Origin: Gammaproteobacteria bacterium
GTDB lineage: Bacteria; Pseudomonadota; Gammaproteobacteria; Nevskiales; Nevskiaceae
NCBI GenBank assembly: GCA_016182805.1
Contig: JACPFV010000013.1
Location: forward strand, 1 to 64,000
Direction: 5' to 3'
Length of the DNA: 64,000 nt
Shown here piece by piece: positions 18,520-29,592 of the stretch. The number at the start of each line of letters is the position of its first letter. Position 1 is the stretch's first letter. The notes below the pieces were generated by a model. The model did no database searches, was not told the origin of the DNA, and saw only the letters and a list, made by a program, of their open reading frames with translations. A program made the translations under genes and the position numbers.

Positions 18520-19530
18520 TCAATACAGGACCGCGATGAACTGCGCGGTACTCATGGCGCTTTGCACGGTCGTGTTCGGCGCGCACTTCACGCCGCTGCA
18601 TGTCCAGATCCCGTCCGGAATCTGCTTGCGCACGTCGCGGTCGGCGTCGTTGCGCTCGTCGTCGTGGTTCTCGTGTGAAGCGTCCAGGTTGCGGAAGCCG
18701 GAGGTCTCCTGCTTGTAGCTGTTGTTGCAGGCGTTGGAGTTGTCGTAGCTGGCGGTGGCCGAGCCGTTGCAGGCGAAGATCGAGGCGTACTGCACGATGC
18801 CGTCGTCCTCGCCGGTGAGGCAGGCGCTGGGGCCGAAGATCGCCTCGTAGCCGCCGGTCAGGTAGATGTTCTTGGCCGGGGCGTTGGCGAAGCTGCGCAC
18901 TTGCACGTCGTCCGTCGTTCGCAGCCAGTAGGTGGGGTCGTCGCAGTCCTGCACCCACCAAGCCATGAAGTTGCAGCCCCAGGACGAGTCGCCGCAGACG
19001 GCGTCCGCCGCCTCGGAGCCGCGATGGGCGCCGCCTGTGGTGACGACGAGGCTCAACCGGGTGGCGACAGTGTTGAACGGCGCGCCACCGTAGTTGTAGT
19101 TGGGGTCGGAGGAGTCGTTGTTGCCCAGGATGAAGTCCATCACCGTGCCGCCCATCGAATGAGCGACGACCCAAAAGGTCCCGCCGTTGGCGTAGGTGGT
19201 GGCGCAGCGCCGCCCGCCGCCGTCGGCGCCGCCGTTGGTGGCGTTGGCGATCTCGTTGGCAACTTCTCCGGCTGCCTGCGCGTCCCAATAGGGTCGAGTG
19301 CCGTTGTAGCCGACGACGTAGTACGAGGTGGCGAACTGCTTGGTCGCCTGCTTGATGAAGTCCTGGCTGCCGCTCACCCAGTAATTGCGGGCGGCGGTAT
19401 AGCTGGTGTAGGTGTCGCTATTGGTTTGCTTGCCATGCACGAAGATCAGACATGGCGCTGCGGCGGCTGGCCAGGCTGCCGAAAACAGCAAAAAGCCGGA
19501 TGCGGCCCAAAGGGCCTTGATTCCACGCAT
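18520..19530 (-). CDS. Exported alpha/beta-hydrolase (lipase/esterase-like)
   Basis: 336 aa with a signal peptide (FLLFSAAWPAAAA). CLIFVHGKQTNS gives the oxyanion-side HG motif, and WVVAHSMGG is the nucleophile elbow with Ser as nucleophile. Acid and His candidates (LTGEDDG; ENHDDE) are present but not certain. Several Cys suggest disulfides in a periplasmic or secreted enzyme. It precedes the DUF4785-like gene, and both could be type II secretion substrates given gspCDEF 5 kb away; this is inference. Confidence 0.65.
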   Translation of the reverse strand: MRGIKALWAASGFLLFSAAWPAAAAPCLIFVHGKQTNSDTYTSYTAARNYWVSGSQDFIKQATKQFATSYYVVGYNGTRPYWDAQAAGEVANEIANATNGGADGGGRRCATTYANGGTFWVVAHSMGGTVMDFILGNNDSSDPNYNYGGAPFNTVATRLSLVVTTGGAHRGSEAADAVCGDSSWGCNFMAWWVQDCDDPTYWLRTTDDVQVRSFANAPAKNIYLTGGYEAIFGPSACLTGEDDGIVQYASIFACNGSATASYDNSNACNNSYKQETSGFRNLDASHENHDDERNDADRDVRKQIPDGIWTCSGVKCAPNTTVQSAMSTAQFIAVLY

Positions 19531-19739
19531 GAAACCCCCATTTCTCGCACTGCACCAACAAGCAAAGGCCCAAAGGCCGCGCGGTGTTGTCGGAGGCGCG
19601 TGTCCTCGAGCCGCCTGCGGGTCTGCTTGCCCGCTCGCCGGCGGGTTTGCCCCGCCAATAGGGTGCCTTTTCTACTCCTCATGACGAAGATTGTGAAGTA
19701 CTCTGCCCCTGGGTTGCCGTTAGTTCTATCATCGCGGAC

Positions 19740-20063
19740 ATGAGTGGACCGGAACGCGAGGAAGATTCGGGTCAGGGTCTGGCCGTCGAAACCGCCAAGC
19801 CCAAGACCAAGCAACCGCCGCTGTTCAAGGTGGTGATGATCAATGACGATTACACGCCTATGGAATTCGTGGTCCAGGTGTTGCAGACGTTCTTCTATCA
19901 CCCCCGCGAGAAGGCGGTGCAGATCATGCTGCAAGTGCACACTCAGGGCCGTGGCGTGGCCGGCGTCTATCCGGCCGAGATTGCGGAGACCAAGGTGGCG
20001 CAGGTCAATGCCTATGCCCGCCGTCACCAGCATCCGCTGCTGACCGTCATGGAGAAAGCATGA
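19740..20063 (+). CDS. clpS: ClpS N-degron adaptor
   Basis: 107 aa. The core [20 protein letters not shown] with the NDD substrate-pocket motif, and [20 protein letters not shown], are diagnostic. ClpS binds N-terminal Leu/Phe/Tyr/Trp and hands substrates to ClpA. The stop overlaps the clpA ATG (ATGA), so the two are translationally coupled. Confidence 0.97.
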   Translation: MSGPEREEDSGQGLAVETAKPKTKQPPLFKVVMINDDYTPMEFVVQVLQTFFYHPREKAVQIMLQVHTQGRGVAGVYPAEIAETKVAQVNAYARRHQHPLLTVMEKA

Positions 20064-22351
20064 GCATCCTGTCCGACGAACTGCAAAAAGCCCTGGACGC
20101 CGCGTTTCTGGCTGCCCGCGGCGACGGGCACGACCTGCTCACCGTGGAGCATCTGCTGCTCGCCCTGCTTGCCGACGCCAACGTCAGCGAGGTGCTGACC
20201 GCGGCCGGCGCCGACCTCGAGGCGCTGGAGCACAGCCTCAAGGAATACATCGGCAAGAACGTGCAGGCCAACAAGGACGAAAGCGGCAACCGCGAGGTGC
20301 AGCCGACGCTGTCGTTCCAGCGCGTGCTGCAGCGCGCGATCTATCACGTCCAGTCCGCCGGAAAAAAGCAGGTCAGCACGCTCAACGTGCTGGTCGCGAT
20401 TTTCAGCGAGAAGGACACGCACGCCGTGTTCCTGCTCGGCGAGCAGGGCGTCACGCGCCTGGACATCGTCAACTACATCGCGCACGGCATCGCCAAGAAC
20501 AGCCCGGCGCCGTCGGAGCAGTCCTCCGGCGATTCCGAAGAAAAGGAGGCCGGCGGCGAGCGCGCGCCCGGCGGCAAGACCGCGCTGGAGCAGTACGCCA
20601 CCAACCTGAACCTGCGCTCGGCCAAGGGCCAGATCGACCCGCTGATCGGCCGCGAGCCGGAAATCGAGCGCGTGATGCAGACGCTATGCCGCCGCCGCAA
20701 GAACAACCCGCTGCTGGTGGGCGAGGCCGGCGTGGGCAAGACCGCGATCGCCGAGGGCCTGGCCTGGCTGATCCAGCAGGGCAAGGTGCCGGAGGCATTG
20801 AAGAAGTCCACCGTGTTCAGCCTGGACCTCGGCGCGCTGATCGCCGGCACCAAGTACCGCGGCGATTTCGAGAAGCGTCTCAAGGCGGTGCTGGGCGAGC
20901 TGCAGCAGATCCCCGGCTCGGTCCTGTTCATCGACGAGATCCACACCATCATCGGCGCCGGCGCCGCCAGCGGCGGCGTGATGGACGCGTCCAACCTGAT
21001 CAAGCCGATGCTGCAATCGGGCGACCTGCGCTGCATCGGTTCCACCACCTACCAGGAATACCGCGGCATCTTCGAGAAGGACCGCGCGCTGGCGCGCCGC
21101 TTCCAGAAGATCGACGTGCCGGAGCCATCGGTGGAGGAGACGATCAAGATTCTGGAGGGCCTGAAGGAGCGATTCGAGGAGCACCATCAGGTGCACTTCA
21201 CCAAGGCCGCGCTGGAGTCCGCGGTGCAGCTCGCGGCGCGCCACATCACCGACCGCCACCTGCCGGACAAGGCGATCGACGTCATCGACGAGGCCGCCGC
21301 GCGCCTGCGCCTGCTGCCGGAAGGCAAGAAGCGCAAGACCGTGCAGGTCAAGGACATCGAGGCGACCGTCGCGCGCATCGCGCGCATTCCGCCCAAGAGC
21401 GTGTCGGCGGACGACCGCGACCGCCTGGCGACGCTGGACCGCGACTTGAAGCTGGTGATCTTCGGCCAGGACGCGGCAATCGAGATGCTGTGCTCCAGCA
21501 TCAAGCTGTCGCGCTCGGGCCTGGGCAACCCCGACCGGCCGATCGGCCAGTTCCTGCTCGCCGGCCCGACCGGCGTGGGCAAGACCGAGGTCACCAAGCA
21601 GCTCGCGCACCTGATGGGCATCGAGTTGCTGCGCTACGACATGTCCGAGTACATGGAGCGCCACACGGTCAGCCGGCTGATCGGCGCGCCGCCGGGCTAC
21701 GTCGGCTTCGACCAGGGCGGCCTATTGACCGACGCGGTGCTCAAGCACCCGCACGCGGTGGTGCTGCTCGACGAGATCGAGAAGGCGCACCCGGACGTGT
21801 TCAACCTGCTGCTCCAGGTGATGGACCACGGCACGCTGACCGACAACAACGGCCGCCACGTGGACTTCCGCAACGTGATCCTGGTGATGACCACCAACGC
21901 CGGCGCGCAGGAATCGGCGCGGCGCTCGATCGGCTTCTCAGAGCAGGACAACACCACCGACGCGATGGAGGTCATCCGCAAGGCCTTCGCGCCGGAGTTC
22001 CGCAACCGCCTGGACTCGATCATCCCGTTCGCGCCGCTGAACGCGCAGACCATCGGCCGCGTGGTGGACAAGTTCCTGATGCAGCTCGAAGAGCAGCTAT
22101 CGGCCAAGCACGTGCACCTGGAAGTCCTGGAGGACGCCAAGGCCTGGCTGGCGGAGCACGGCTACGACGTCAAGATGGGCGCGCGCCCGATGGCGCGGGT
22201 CATCCAGGAAAACATCAAGCGCCCGCTGGCGGAGGAGCTGCTGTTCGGCAAGCTCGCCAACGGCGGCAGCGTCACCGTCGGCGTGAAGGACGACAAGCTC
22301 GAGTTGGAGATCGAGGCGAAGGAGAAGCCGGAGGTTTCGGAGCCGGCGTAG
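20060..22351 (+). CDS. clpA: ATP-dependent Clp protease ATPase subunit ClpA
   Basis: 763 aa AAA+ unfoldase that partners ClpP. It has an N-domain (ClpS-binding, about 1-145), a D1 ATPase with Walker A GEAGVGKT near 219 and Walker B VLFIDEIH, and a D2 ATPase with GPTGVGKT near 501 and [11 protein letters not shown]. There is no long middle coiled-coil, which distinguishes ClpA from ClpB. With ClpS, Aat and Bpt nearby it forms a complete leucyl N-degron route, except that clpP is not in the window. Confidence 0.97.
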   Translation: MSILSDELQKALDAAFLAARGDGHDLLTVEHLLLALLADANVSEVLTAAGADLEALEHSLKEYIGKNVQANKDESGNREVQPTLSFQRVLQRAIYHVQSAGKKQVSTLNVLVAIFSEKDTHAVFLLGEQGVTRLDIVNYIAHGIAKNSPAPSEQSSGDSEEKEAGGERAPGGKTALEQYATNLNLRSAKGQIDPLIGREPEIERVMQTLCRRRKNNPLLVGEAGVGKTAIAEGLAWLIQQGKVPEALKKSTVFSLDLGALIAGTKYRGDFEKRLKAVLGELQQIPGSVLFIDEIHTIIGAGAASGGVMDASNLIKPMLQSGDLRCIGSTTYQEYRGIFEKDRALARRFQKIDVPEPSVEETIKILEGLKERFEEHHQVHFTKAALESAVQLAARHITDRHLPDKAIDVIDEAAARLRLLPEGKKRKTVQVKDIEATVARIARIPPKSVSADDRDRLATLDRDLKLVIFGQDAAIEMLCSSIKLSRSGLGNPDRPIGQFLLAGPTGVGKTEVTKQLAHLMGIELLRYDMSEYMERHTVSRLIGAPPGYVGFDQGGLLTDAVLKHPHAVVLLDEIEKAHPDVFNLLLQVMDHGTLTDNNGRHVDFRNVILVMTTNAGAQESARRSIGFSEQDNTTDAMEVIRKAFAPEFRNRLDSIIPFAPLNAQTIGRVVDKFLMQLEEQLSAKHVHLEVLEDAKAWLAEHGYDVKMGARPMARVIQENIKRPLAEELLFGKLANGGSVTVGVKDDKLELEIEAKEKPEVSEPA

Positions 22352-22372
22352 CCGATCTGCCGGATCCCGGAT

Positions 22373-22393
22373 AGCGGCCCCATGCGGGCCGCT
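22373..22393. terminator. Hairpin between convergent clpA and infA
   Basis: AGCGGCCC-CATGC-GGGCCGCT, a perfect 8-bp stem 20 bp after clpA. There is no clear T-run on either side, so termination is plausible but unproven. Confidence 0.35.
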
Positions 22394-22421
22394 TCCGGGG
22401 TGAACGCGCTCTATAGCGCGG

Positions 22422-22640
22422 TCACTTGTCGCGGAAGGTGATGCGTCCCTTCGTCAGATCGTACGGCGTCAACTGCACTGTGACCTTGTCGCCGGTCAGG
22501 ATGCGGATGTAGTTCTTGCGCATGCGGCCCGAGATGTGCGCTGTGACCACGTGGCCGTTTTCCAGCTTCACGCGGAACGTCGTATTCGGCAGCGTTTCCA
22601 CAACGGTGCCGTTCATCTCGATATGGTCTTCTTTCGGCAT
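22422..22640 (-). CDS. infA: Translation initiation factor IF-1
   Basis: 72 aa, full length, an S1/OB-fold protein. [20 protein letters not shown] and [18 protein letters not shown] are canonical. It binds the 30S A site during initiation. It lies on the minus strand between clpA and bpt, an arrangement seen in several gammaproteobacteria. Confidence 0.98.
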   Translation of the reverse strand: MPKEDHIEMNGTVVETLPNTTFRVKLENGHVVTAHISGRMRKNYIRILTGDKVTVQLTPYDLTKGRITFRDK

Positions 22641-22709
22641 AGCGCCTCGGATGCGTAAGGAGGCGCAATTATGGGCAAACGCCGGCCGTGCTTCAATGCG
22701 CGGATCGGG

Positions 22710-23420
22710 TCAGCCTGCGGCCACGACCTCCTGCCACCCTCCCGGCGTAAGTTCTTCCAGCGGCTGGAAATTCCTCTTGTAGTCCATTTTTTCGGAGCGC
22801 GGCACCCAATAGCCGAGGTAGAGGTGGGGCAGGCCCCATTGCCGCGCCTGGCGAATCTGCGCCAGCACGGCGTATGTGCCCAGGCTGCGGGCGCCCTCGG
22901 CGGTCTCGTAGAAGGTATAGACGGCGGACAGGCCATGGGGCACGCGGTCCACGATCGCGGCGGCGACCAGGCGCCCGGCGGCGCGAAAGCTCCAGACCTG
23001 CGCTTCGCCCCACGGGCATTCGAGGAAGCTGTGGAAGGCGGAGCGGTCTTCCGGGTCCATCCCGCCGTCCGGGTGGCGCTGGCGCAGGTAGCGGCGGTAC
23101 AGCGCGTAATGCTCGTCTTCCAGGCGTTCGCCCTGCTCCACGACGAGGTCGGCATTGCGTTTCTCGCAGCGCCGCTGCGCGCGGGTCGGGGCGAACGACG
23201 CCACCGGGACCCGCACCGGGCGGCATTCGCGGCAGGCGAGGCAGGCCGGCCGGTAGACGTAGGCGCCGCTGCGGCGGAACCCCATTTCCAGGAGGGCGCC
23301 GTAGCGCCCGGGGTCGAGCCGGAAATGCGGATCGATGAACACGCTGCGCGCTTCGCGGCTCGGCAGGTAGCTGCACGCGTGCTGCGTGCCCATCAGGAGC
23401 CGTACCTGCGAGCTGGTCAT
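22710..23420 (-). CDS. bpt: Aspartate/glutamate leucyltransferase (Bpt)
   Basis: 236 aa. It transfers Leu to N-terminal Asp/Glu, creating primary N-degrons for ClpS. The N-terminal Cys motif (CLACRECRPVRV) and the GCN5-like C-terminal half (SAVYTFYETAEGARSLGTYA, HLYLGYWVPRSEKMDYK) match the ATE/Bpt family. ATG 23420 overlaps the aat stop (ATGA). A longer frame upstream is a shadow of aat. Confidence 0.93.
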   Translation of the reverse strand: MTSSQVRLLMGTQHACSYLPSREARSVFIDPHFRLDPGRYGALLEMGFRRSGAYVYRPACLACRECRPVRVPVASFAPTRAQRRCEKRNADLVVEQGERLEDEHYALYRRYLRQRHPDGGMDPEDRSAFHSFLECPWGEAQVWSFRAAGRLVAAAIVDRVPHGLSAVYTFYETAEGARSLGTYAVLAQIRQARQWGLPHLYLGYWVPRSEKMDYKRNFQPLEELTPGGWQEVVAAG

Positions 23421-24163
23421 GGCGCCGGCAGGTGCTCGCGGCCGCCGGGCACGTCGAGGTCGAAGCGCCACACGCCGGTGCGGCCGCCGCTTTCCACGGC
23501 CTGCGCCAGCCGCGCCAGGAAGCGGTCGCGCGGCCATTCGACCGCGCCCAGGCTGAGCAAGTGCGCCGAGGAGATCTGGCAGTCGATCATCTCGAAGCGC
23601 CAGGCGGCGAGCTGGCGGCACAGCCAGTAGAGCGCGATCTTGGAGCCGTCGTCGGCGCGCGAGAACATGGACTCGCCGAAGAACGCGCGGCCGATGGAAA
23701 CGCCGTACAGCCCGCCGATCAGCTTGCCGTGGCGCCAGACCTCCACCGACTGGCAGAAGCCGTGCCGGTGCAGCTCGGCGTAGGCGGCCTTCATCTCCGG
23801 GCCGAGCCAGGTGCCGCGCGAGCGCAAGCGCGGCGCGCCGCACGAATGCAGGACGTCGTCGAAGGCGCGGTTGAGCGAAACGGCGTAGTCGTCGGCTCGC
23901 AGGCGGCGGCGCAGATTGCGCGAGGCGTGGAATTCCGTCGGTACCAGGATGGCGCGCGGGTCCGGGCACCACCACAGGATCGGCTCGTCCGGGTTGAACC
24001 ACGGAAAGATGCCCTGCGAGTAGGCGCGGATCAGGCGCGTGACCGACAGGTCGCCGCCGATCGCCAGCAGCCCGTTGGGGTCGCGCAGCGCGAGCTGCGC
24101 GGACGGGAACGGCTGGCGCGGGTTGCGCGGGTCGAGCCAGTGCAGGCGGATCGGGTTATCCAT
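23417..24163 (-). CDS. aat: Leucyl/phenylalanyl-tRNA--protein transferase
   Basis: 248 aa. It conjugates Leu/Phe to N-terminal Lys/Arg. Diagnostic segments are LLAIGGDLSVTRLIRAYSQG, IFPWF, WWCPDPRAIL, GGLYGVSIGRAFFGESMFS and DCQISSAHLLSLGAVEWPRD. ATG 24163 is chosen because MDNPIRLHWLDP is where family similarity begins. It is transcribed with bpt, whose product modifies acidic termini. Confidence 0.95.
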   Translation of the reverse strand: MDNPIRLHWLDPRNPRQPFPSAQLALRDPNGLLAIGGDLSVTRLIRAYSQGIFPWFNPDEPILWWCPDPRAILVPTEFHASRNLRRRLRADDYAVSLNRAFDDVLHSCGAPRLRSRGTWLGPEMKAAYAELHRHGFCQSVEVWRHGKLIGGLYGVSIGRAFFGESMFSRADDGSKIALYWLCRQLAAWRFEMIDCQISSAHLLSLGAVEWPRDRFLARLAQAVESGGRTGVWRFDLDVPGGREHLPAP

Positions 24164-24270
24164 GTGCCCGCCAAGGTAATGGCCGCCGCGGCCGGCGGGC
24201 AACCATCAAAACATCCTGCCGCCACCGTCCGGTCGTGCAGCCGGACGGCGCGGAGGGGACGAAGGCCGGA

Positions 24271-24609
24271 TCAATGGAAGGTGAGATGCGCGGTCGGCAG
24301 ATCGCGCAGTACCCACTGCACACACGTGTCATGCTCGAAGCGGCTGATCTGCTCGCTTTCGCCGTCCGGCGGGCGCGCCTCGGCGAGGCGGCCGTCGGAG
24401 TCGAAACCGAGGCAGGCGCCGGCGGTCTGAATGCGGAGATCCTCGTTGTTGGGCTCGTCGAGGACTGTGACCTGGAGGTAACGCAGCTGCCGCTTGGCGA
24501 ACTCCGGCATGCGCCGGGCGCCGGCCGCGACCAGCGCGGCCTGTTCCGCCGAGAACTCGCGAATCCCGCCCTCGGGTGTCAGCACGAAGTGACGAGTCTG
24601 ACCGTTCAT
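24271..24609 (-). CDS. Conserved hypothetical protein, 112 aa
   Basis: Not recognised. From ATG 24609 it encodes MNGQTRHFVLTPEGGIREFS, with many charged residues and beta-type strands (QLRYLQVTVLDE, ACLGFDSDGRLAEA, CVQWVLRDLP). No signal peptide or membrane helix, so it is probably cytoplasmic. Codon use and GC resemble the neighbours. It lies divergent from ftsK across a 142-bp spacer. Confidence 0.6.
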   Translation of the reverse strand: MNGQTRHFVLTPEGGIREFSAEQAALVAAGARRMPEFAKRQLRYLQVTVLDEPNNEDLRIQTAGACLGFDSDGRLAEARPPDGESEQISRFEHDTCVQWVLRDLPTAHLTFH

Positions 24610-24751
24610 AACCGTATTAGCGGCAAATCTGGCACGCAATTTAGACCTGCTCCCTATATGAAGGTTTATTCCGCCCGTTTCAAGGATGCGCCGCAAATTT
24701 CCACCTATACTTTGACGCAGCGCACATCGCGCAAAAGGGGCATTCCGAGAA

Positions 24752-27067
<2,316 letters not shown>

Positions 27068-27074
27068 ACTTGTT

Positions 27075-27170
27075 ACCGCGGAGAGCGCGGAGTTCGCAGA
27101 GGAAAATATTCTTGGGATACGTCATGAAATCGTTTCATTTTCTCTGTGCTCTTTGCGTTCTCTGCGGTGA
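27075..27170. repeat. Fold-back repeat overlapping the lolA start and signal peptide
   Basis: The left arm (27075-27105, ACCGCGGAGAGCGCGGAGTT onward) and right arm (27138-27170, ending TCTCTGCGGTGA) are imperfect inverted repeats of about 30 bp. Many mismatches would be G-U pairs in RNA. The arms have the CGGAGA/AGAG composition of a dispersed intergenic repeat common in proteobacteria. The right arm encodes most of the LolA signal peptide. Confidence 0.65.
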
Positions 27171-27759
27171 ATCCGTCGCGGCAGCCGAACCCGCCCAGGA
27201 CGCCTTGCAGCAGTTCGTGGACGGCGTGCAGAACCTGTCCGCGCGCTTCGAGCAGGTGCAGACGGACGACAAGGGCGAAGTGATTCAGAAAAGCTCCGGC
27301 ACCATGCGGCTGGCGCGTCCGGGCAAGTTCCGCTGGAGCTACGAGAAGCCGTACGAGCAGCTCATGATTTGCGACGGCCGCACCATCTGGCTGTACGACC
27401 CGGACCTGGCGCAGGTCACGGTGCGCGAGGCCAAGGATGCGCTGGCCGGGACGCCGGCGGAACTGCTGTCCAAGGGCGGTGCGATCGGCGGCCAGTTCCG
27501 GATCGAGGACGCCGGCGTCGCCGACGGCGCGCGCGTCGTGCGCCTGATCCCCAAGGCCGCGGACAGCGACTTCAAGTCCATCGAGCTTTGGCTCAGGGAC
27601 GGCACGCCCACGCGCATGCGCTTCGCCGACCAGCTCGGCGGGACCAGCGAGGTGACGTTCGGCGACATCCGCAAGAACGCCGGCGTGGACGACAAGCAGT
27701 TCCGGTTCGAAGTGCCCAAGGGCGTGGAGATCATCCAGGCCGATTCGCCCGCGCCGTGA
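27124..27759 (+). CDS. lolA: Outer-membrane lipoprotein carrier protein LolA
   Basis: 211 aa periplasmic chaperone that ferries lipoproteins from LolCDE to LolB. The mature part shows LSARFEQVQTDDKGEVIQKS, GTMRLARPGKFRWSYEKPYE and DGRTIWLYDPDLAQVTVRE. The signal peptide MKSFHFLCALCVLCGESVAA is unusually Cys-rich because it is read from a dispersed repeat. No other start exists downstream before the mature domain. The stop overlaps the vanZ-like start. Confidence 0.93.
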   Translation: MKSFHFLCALCVLCGESVAAAEPAQDALQQFVDGVQNLSARFEQVQTDDKGEVIQKSSGTMRLARPGKFRWSYEKPYEQLMICDGRTIWLYDPDLAQVTVREAKDALAGTPAELLSKGGAIGGQFRIEDAGVADGARVVRLIPKAADSDFKSIELWLRDGTPTRMRFADQLGGTSEVTFGDIRKNAGVDDKQFRFEVPKGVEIIQADSPAP

Positions 27760-28136
27760 TCCGTCCCGAGCTGCGCCACCCGTTGCTGTGGCACGTCATC
27801 GGCCTGACGTACCTGGCTTTGATCGTCTGGCTGTCCCTGACGCCGAGCCCGCCGTCCGGGGTTCACATCTGGGACAAGGCCTCGCATTTCATTGCTTACA
27901 CCGGCCTGGCGGGATGGTTCGGCGCCGTGTACCGCCCGGCGCGTCATGTTGCCGTGATCGCGGCGGCAATCCTCGCCGGCGTCGGACTGGAAGTTCTTCA
28001 GGGCTGGTCGGGCCTGCGGCAGTTTGAATACGCCGACATGCTGGCAAACGCGCTGGGTGCGTCGGCCGGAGTTCTGCTGGCACGCTCGCCGCTGGGCGAA
28101 GCCTTGATCGCCTGCGAGCGCCTTGTTCATGGATGA
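27756..28136 (+). CDS. VanZ family membrane protein
   Basis: 126 aa from GTG 27756, which overlaps the lolA stop (GTGA). It has three to four membrane helices with the family pattern WLSLTPSPPSGVHIWDKASH and GLEVLQGWSGLRQFEYADML, where LE.LQ and D...N are conserved. The function of VanZ-like proteins outside teicoplanin resistance is unknown. Translational coupling to lolA suggests an envelope role. Confidence 0.8.
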   Translation: MIRPELRHPLLWHVIGLTYLALIVWLSLTPSPPSGVHIWDKASHFIAYTGLAGWFGAVYRPARHVAVIAAAILAGVGLEVLQGWSGLRQFEYADMLANALGASAGVLLARSPLGEALIACERLVHG

Positions 28137-28166
28137 GTGGCATGGGTTTCGATAACCTGCCACTTT

Positions 28167-28264
28167 GCCATCCATGGCGGGGCCGCTGATGCCGTCCGAG
28201 ACCCCGGCCCGGCCATCCATGGCCGGGCGCGCACCGGCGCGGACTGACATTGAGTCAGTCCGCG
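28167..28264. repeat. Cluster of three palindromes across the rarA 5' end
   Basis: GCCATCCATGGC (28167-28178), CCCGGCCATCCATGGCCGGG (28208-28227), and an 11-bp-arm hairpin, CGCGGACTGAC-ATTGA-GTCAGTCCGCG (28238-28264). The second is a near copy of the palindromes at 51652 and 54872. Read as protein the first two both give PSMAG. Confidence 0.65.
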
Positions 28265-29592
28265 AAACCCCGGTGCGCCCTCTAGCCGACCGCATGCGCC
28301 CGAAATCGCTCGACGAGATCGCCGGCCAGTCCCACCTGATCGGCCCCGGCGCGCCGCTGCGCAAGCTCTTGGAGGGCGGCAAGGTGCCCTCGATGGTGTT
28401 CTGGGGGCCGCCGGGCACCGGCAAGACCACGCTGGCGCGGCTGGTGGCGAGCCAGTCGGAGTGCCAGTTCATCGCGCTGTCCGCGGTCATGTCCGGGGTC
28501 AAGGACATCCGCGAGGCGGTGGCGCAGGCGCAGCAGGCGCGGGCCGCCAGCCCGCCGGCCGGCGTCAATGAAAAGACTCGAATGTCGCCGGCACTCGCGC
28601 ATGGCGCTTCGCGGCGCACGGTGCTGTTCATCGACGAGATCCACCGCTTCAACAAGGGGCAGCAGGACGCGCTGCTGCCGTACGTCGAGGACGGCACCGT
28701 CATCCTGGTCGGCGCGACCACCGAGAATCCCTCGTTCGAGCTGAACGCCGCGCTGTTGTCGCGGCTGCGCGTGTTCGTGCTCAAGTCGCTGGGCGACGAG
28801 GACCTGCTCGCGCTGCTGCGGCGGGCACTGTCCGATCCGGAGCGCGGACTCGCCGCCGAGCTGCCGCAGAGCTGGCTCGACCGGATCGTGGAGCTGGCCG
28901 ACGGCGATGCGCGCCGCGCGCTGATCCTGCTGGAAACCGCGGTGGAGCTGGCCCGCGCGGAAGGGCGCGCCGACGACGCCGCGCTGGACAAGCTGGTCGG
29001 CCGGAGCTGGCGCCGCTTCGACAAGCAGGGCGAACAGTTCTACGACCAGATCTCCGCGCTGCACAAATCGGTGCGCGGCTCCGATCCGGACGCCGCGCTG
29101 TACTGGTTCGCGCGCATGCTCGACGGCGGCGCCGACCCGCGCTACCTCGTGCGCCGGGTCACGCGCATGGCGGCCGAGGACATCGGCCTGGCCGACCCGC
29201 GCGCGCTGCGCCTGTGCCTGGACGCCTGGGACACCTTCGAGCGCCTGGGGTCGCCGGAAGGCGAGCTGGCGATCGCGGAGGCGCTCGTCTACCTGGCCTG
29301 CGCGCCCAAGAGCAACGCGGTTTACGCGGCCTTCGGCGCCGCGAAGCAGGCGGTGGCCGAGCACGGCACGCTGGACGTGCCGCTGCACATCCGCAATGCG
29401 CCGACCCGGCTGATGAAGGACCTCGGTTACGGCAAGGGCTACCGCTACGACCACGACGAGCCGGAGGCGCACGCCGCCGGCCAGCAGTTCCTGCCGGACC
29501 GGCTCGCCGGCACGCGCTTCTACGAGCCGGCGCCGCGCGGGCTGGAAATCAAGATCGCGGAAAAGCTGGCGCAGCTCAGGAAGAAGGCCTGA
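28189..29592 (+). CDS. rarA: Replication-associated recombination protein A
   Basis: About 467 aa AAA+ ATPase (MgsA/WRNIP1 family) acting at stalled forks. PLADRMRPKSLDEIAGQ begins the conserved region. Walker A GPPGTGKTT, Walker B LFIDEIHRFNKGQQD, sensor GATTENPSFELNAALLSRL and the C-terminal tetramer domain follow. Start is uncertain: TTG 28165, ATG 28174, 28189 or 28219, GTG 28273 and ATG 28294 are all in frame, and the first stretch is palindromic repeat. About 22 extra residues lie between Walker A and B (28548-28613). The 3' end overlaps the convergent MFS gene by 17 bp. Confidence 0.9.
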   Translation: MPSETPARPSMAGRAPARTDIESVRETPVRPLADRMRPKSLDEIAGQSHLIGPGAPLRKLLEGGKVPSMVFWGPPGTGKTTLARLVASQSECQFIALSAVMSGVKDIREAVAQAQQARAASPPAGVNEKTRMSPALAHGASRRTVLFIDEIHRFNKGQQDALLPYVEDGTVILVGATTENPSFELNAALLSRLRVFVLKSLGDEDLLALLRRALSDPERGLAAELPQSWLDRIVELADGDARRALILLETAVELARAEGRADDAALDKLVGRSWRRFDKQGEQFYDQISALHKSVRGSDPDAALYWFARMLDGGADPRYLVRRVTRMAAEDIGLADPRALRLCLDAWDTFERLGSPEGELAIAEALVYLACAPKSNAVYAAFGAAKQAVAEHGTLDVPLHIRNAPTRLMKDLGYGKGYRYDHDEPEAHAAGQQFLPDRLAGTRFYEPAPRGLEIKIAEKLAQLRKKA

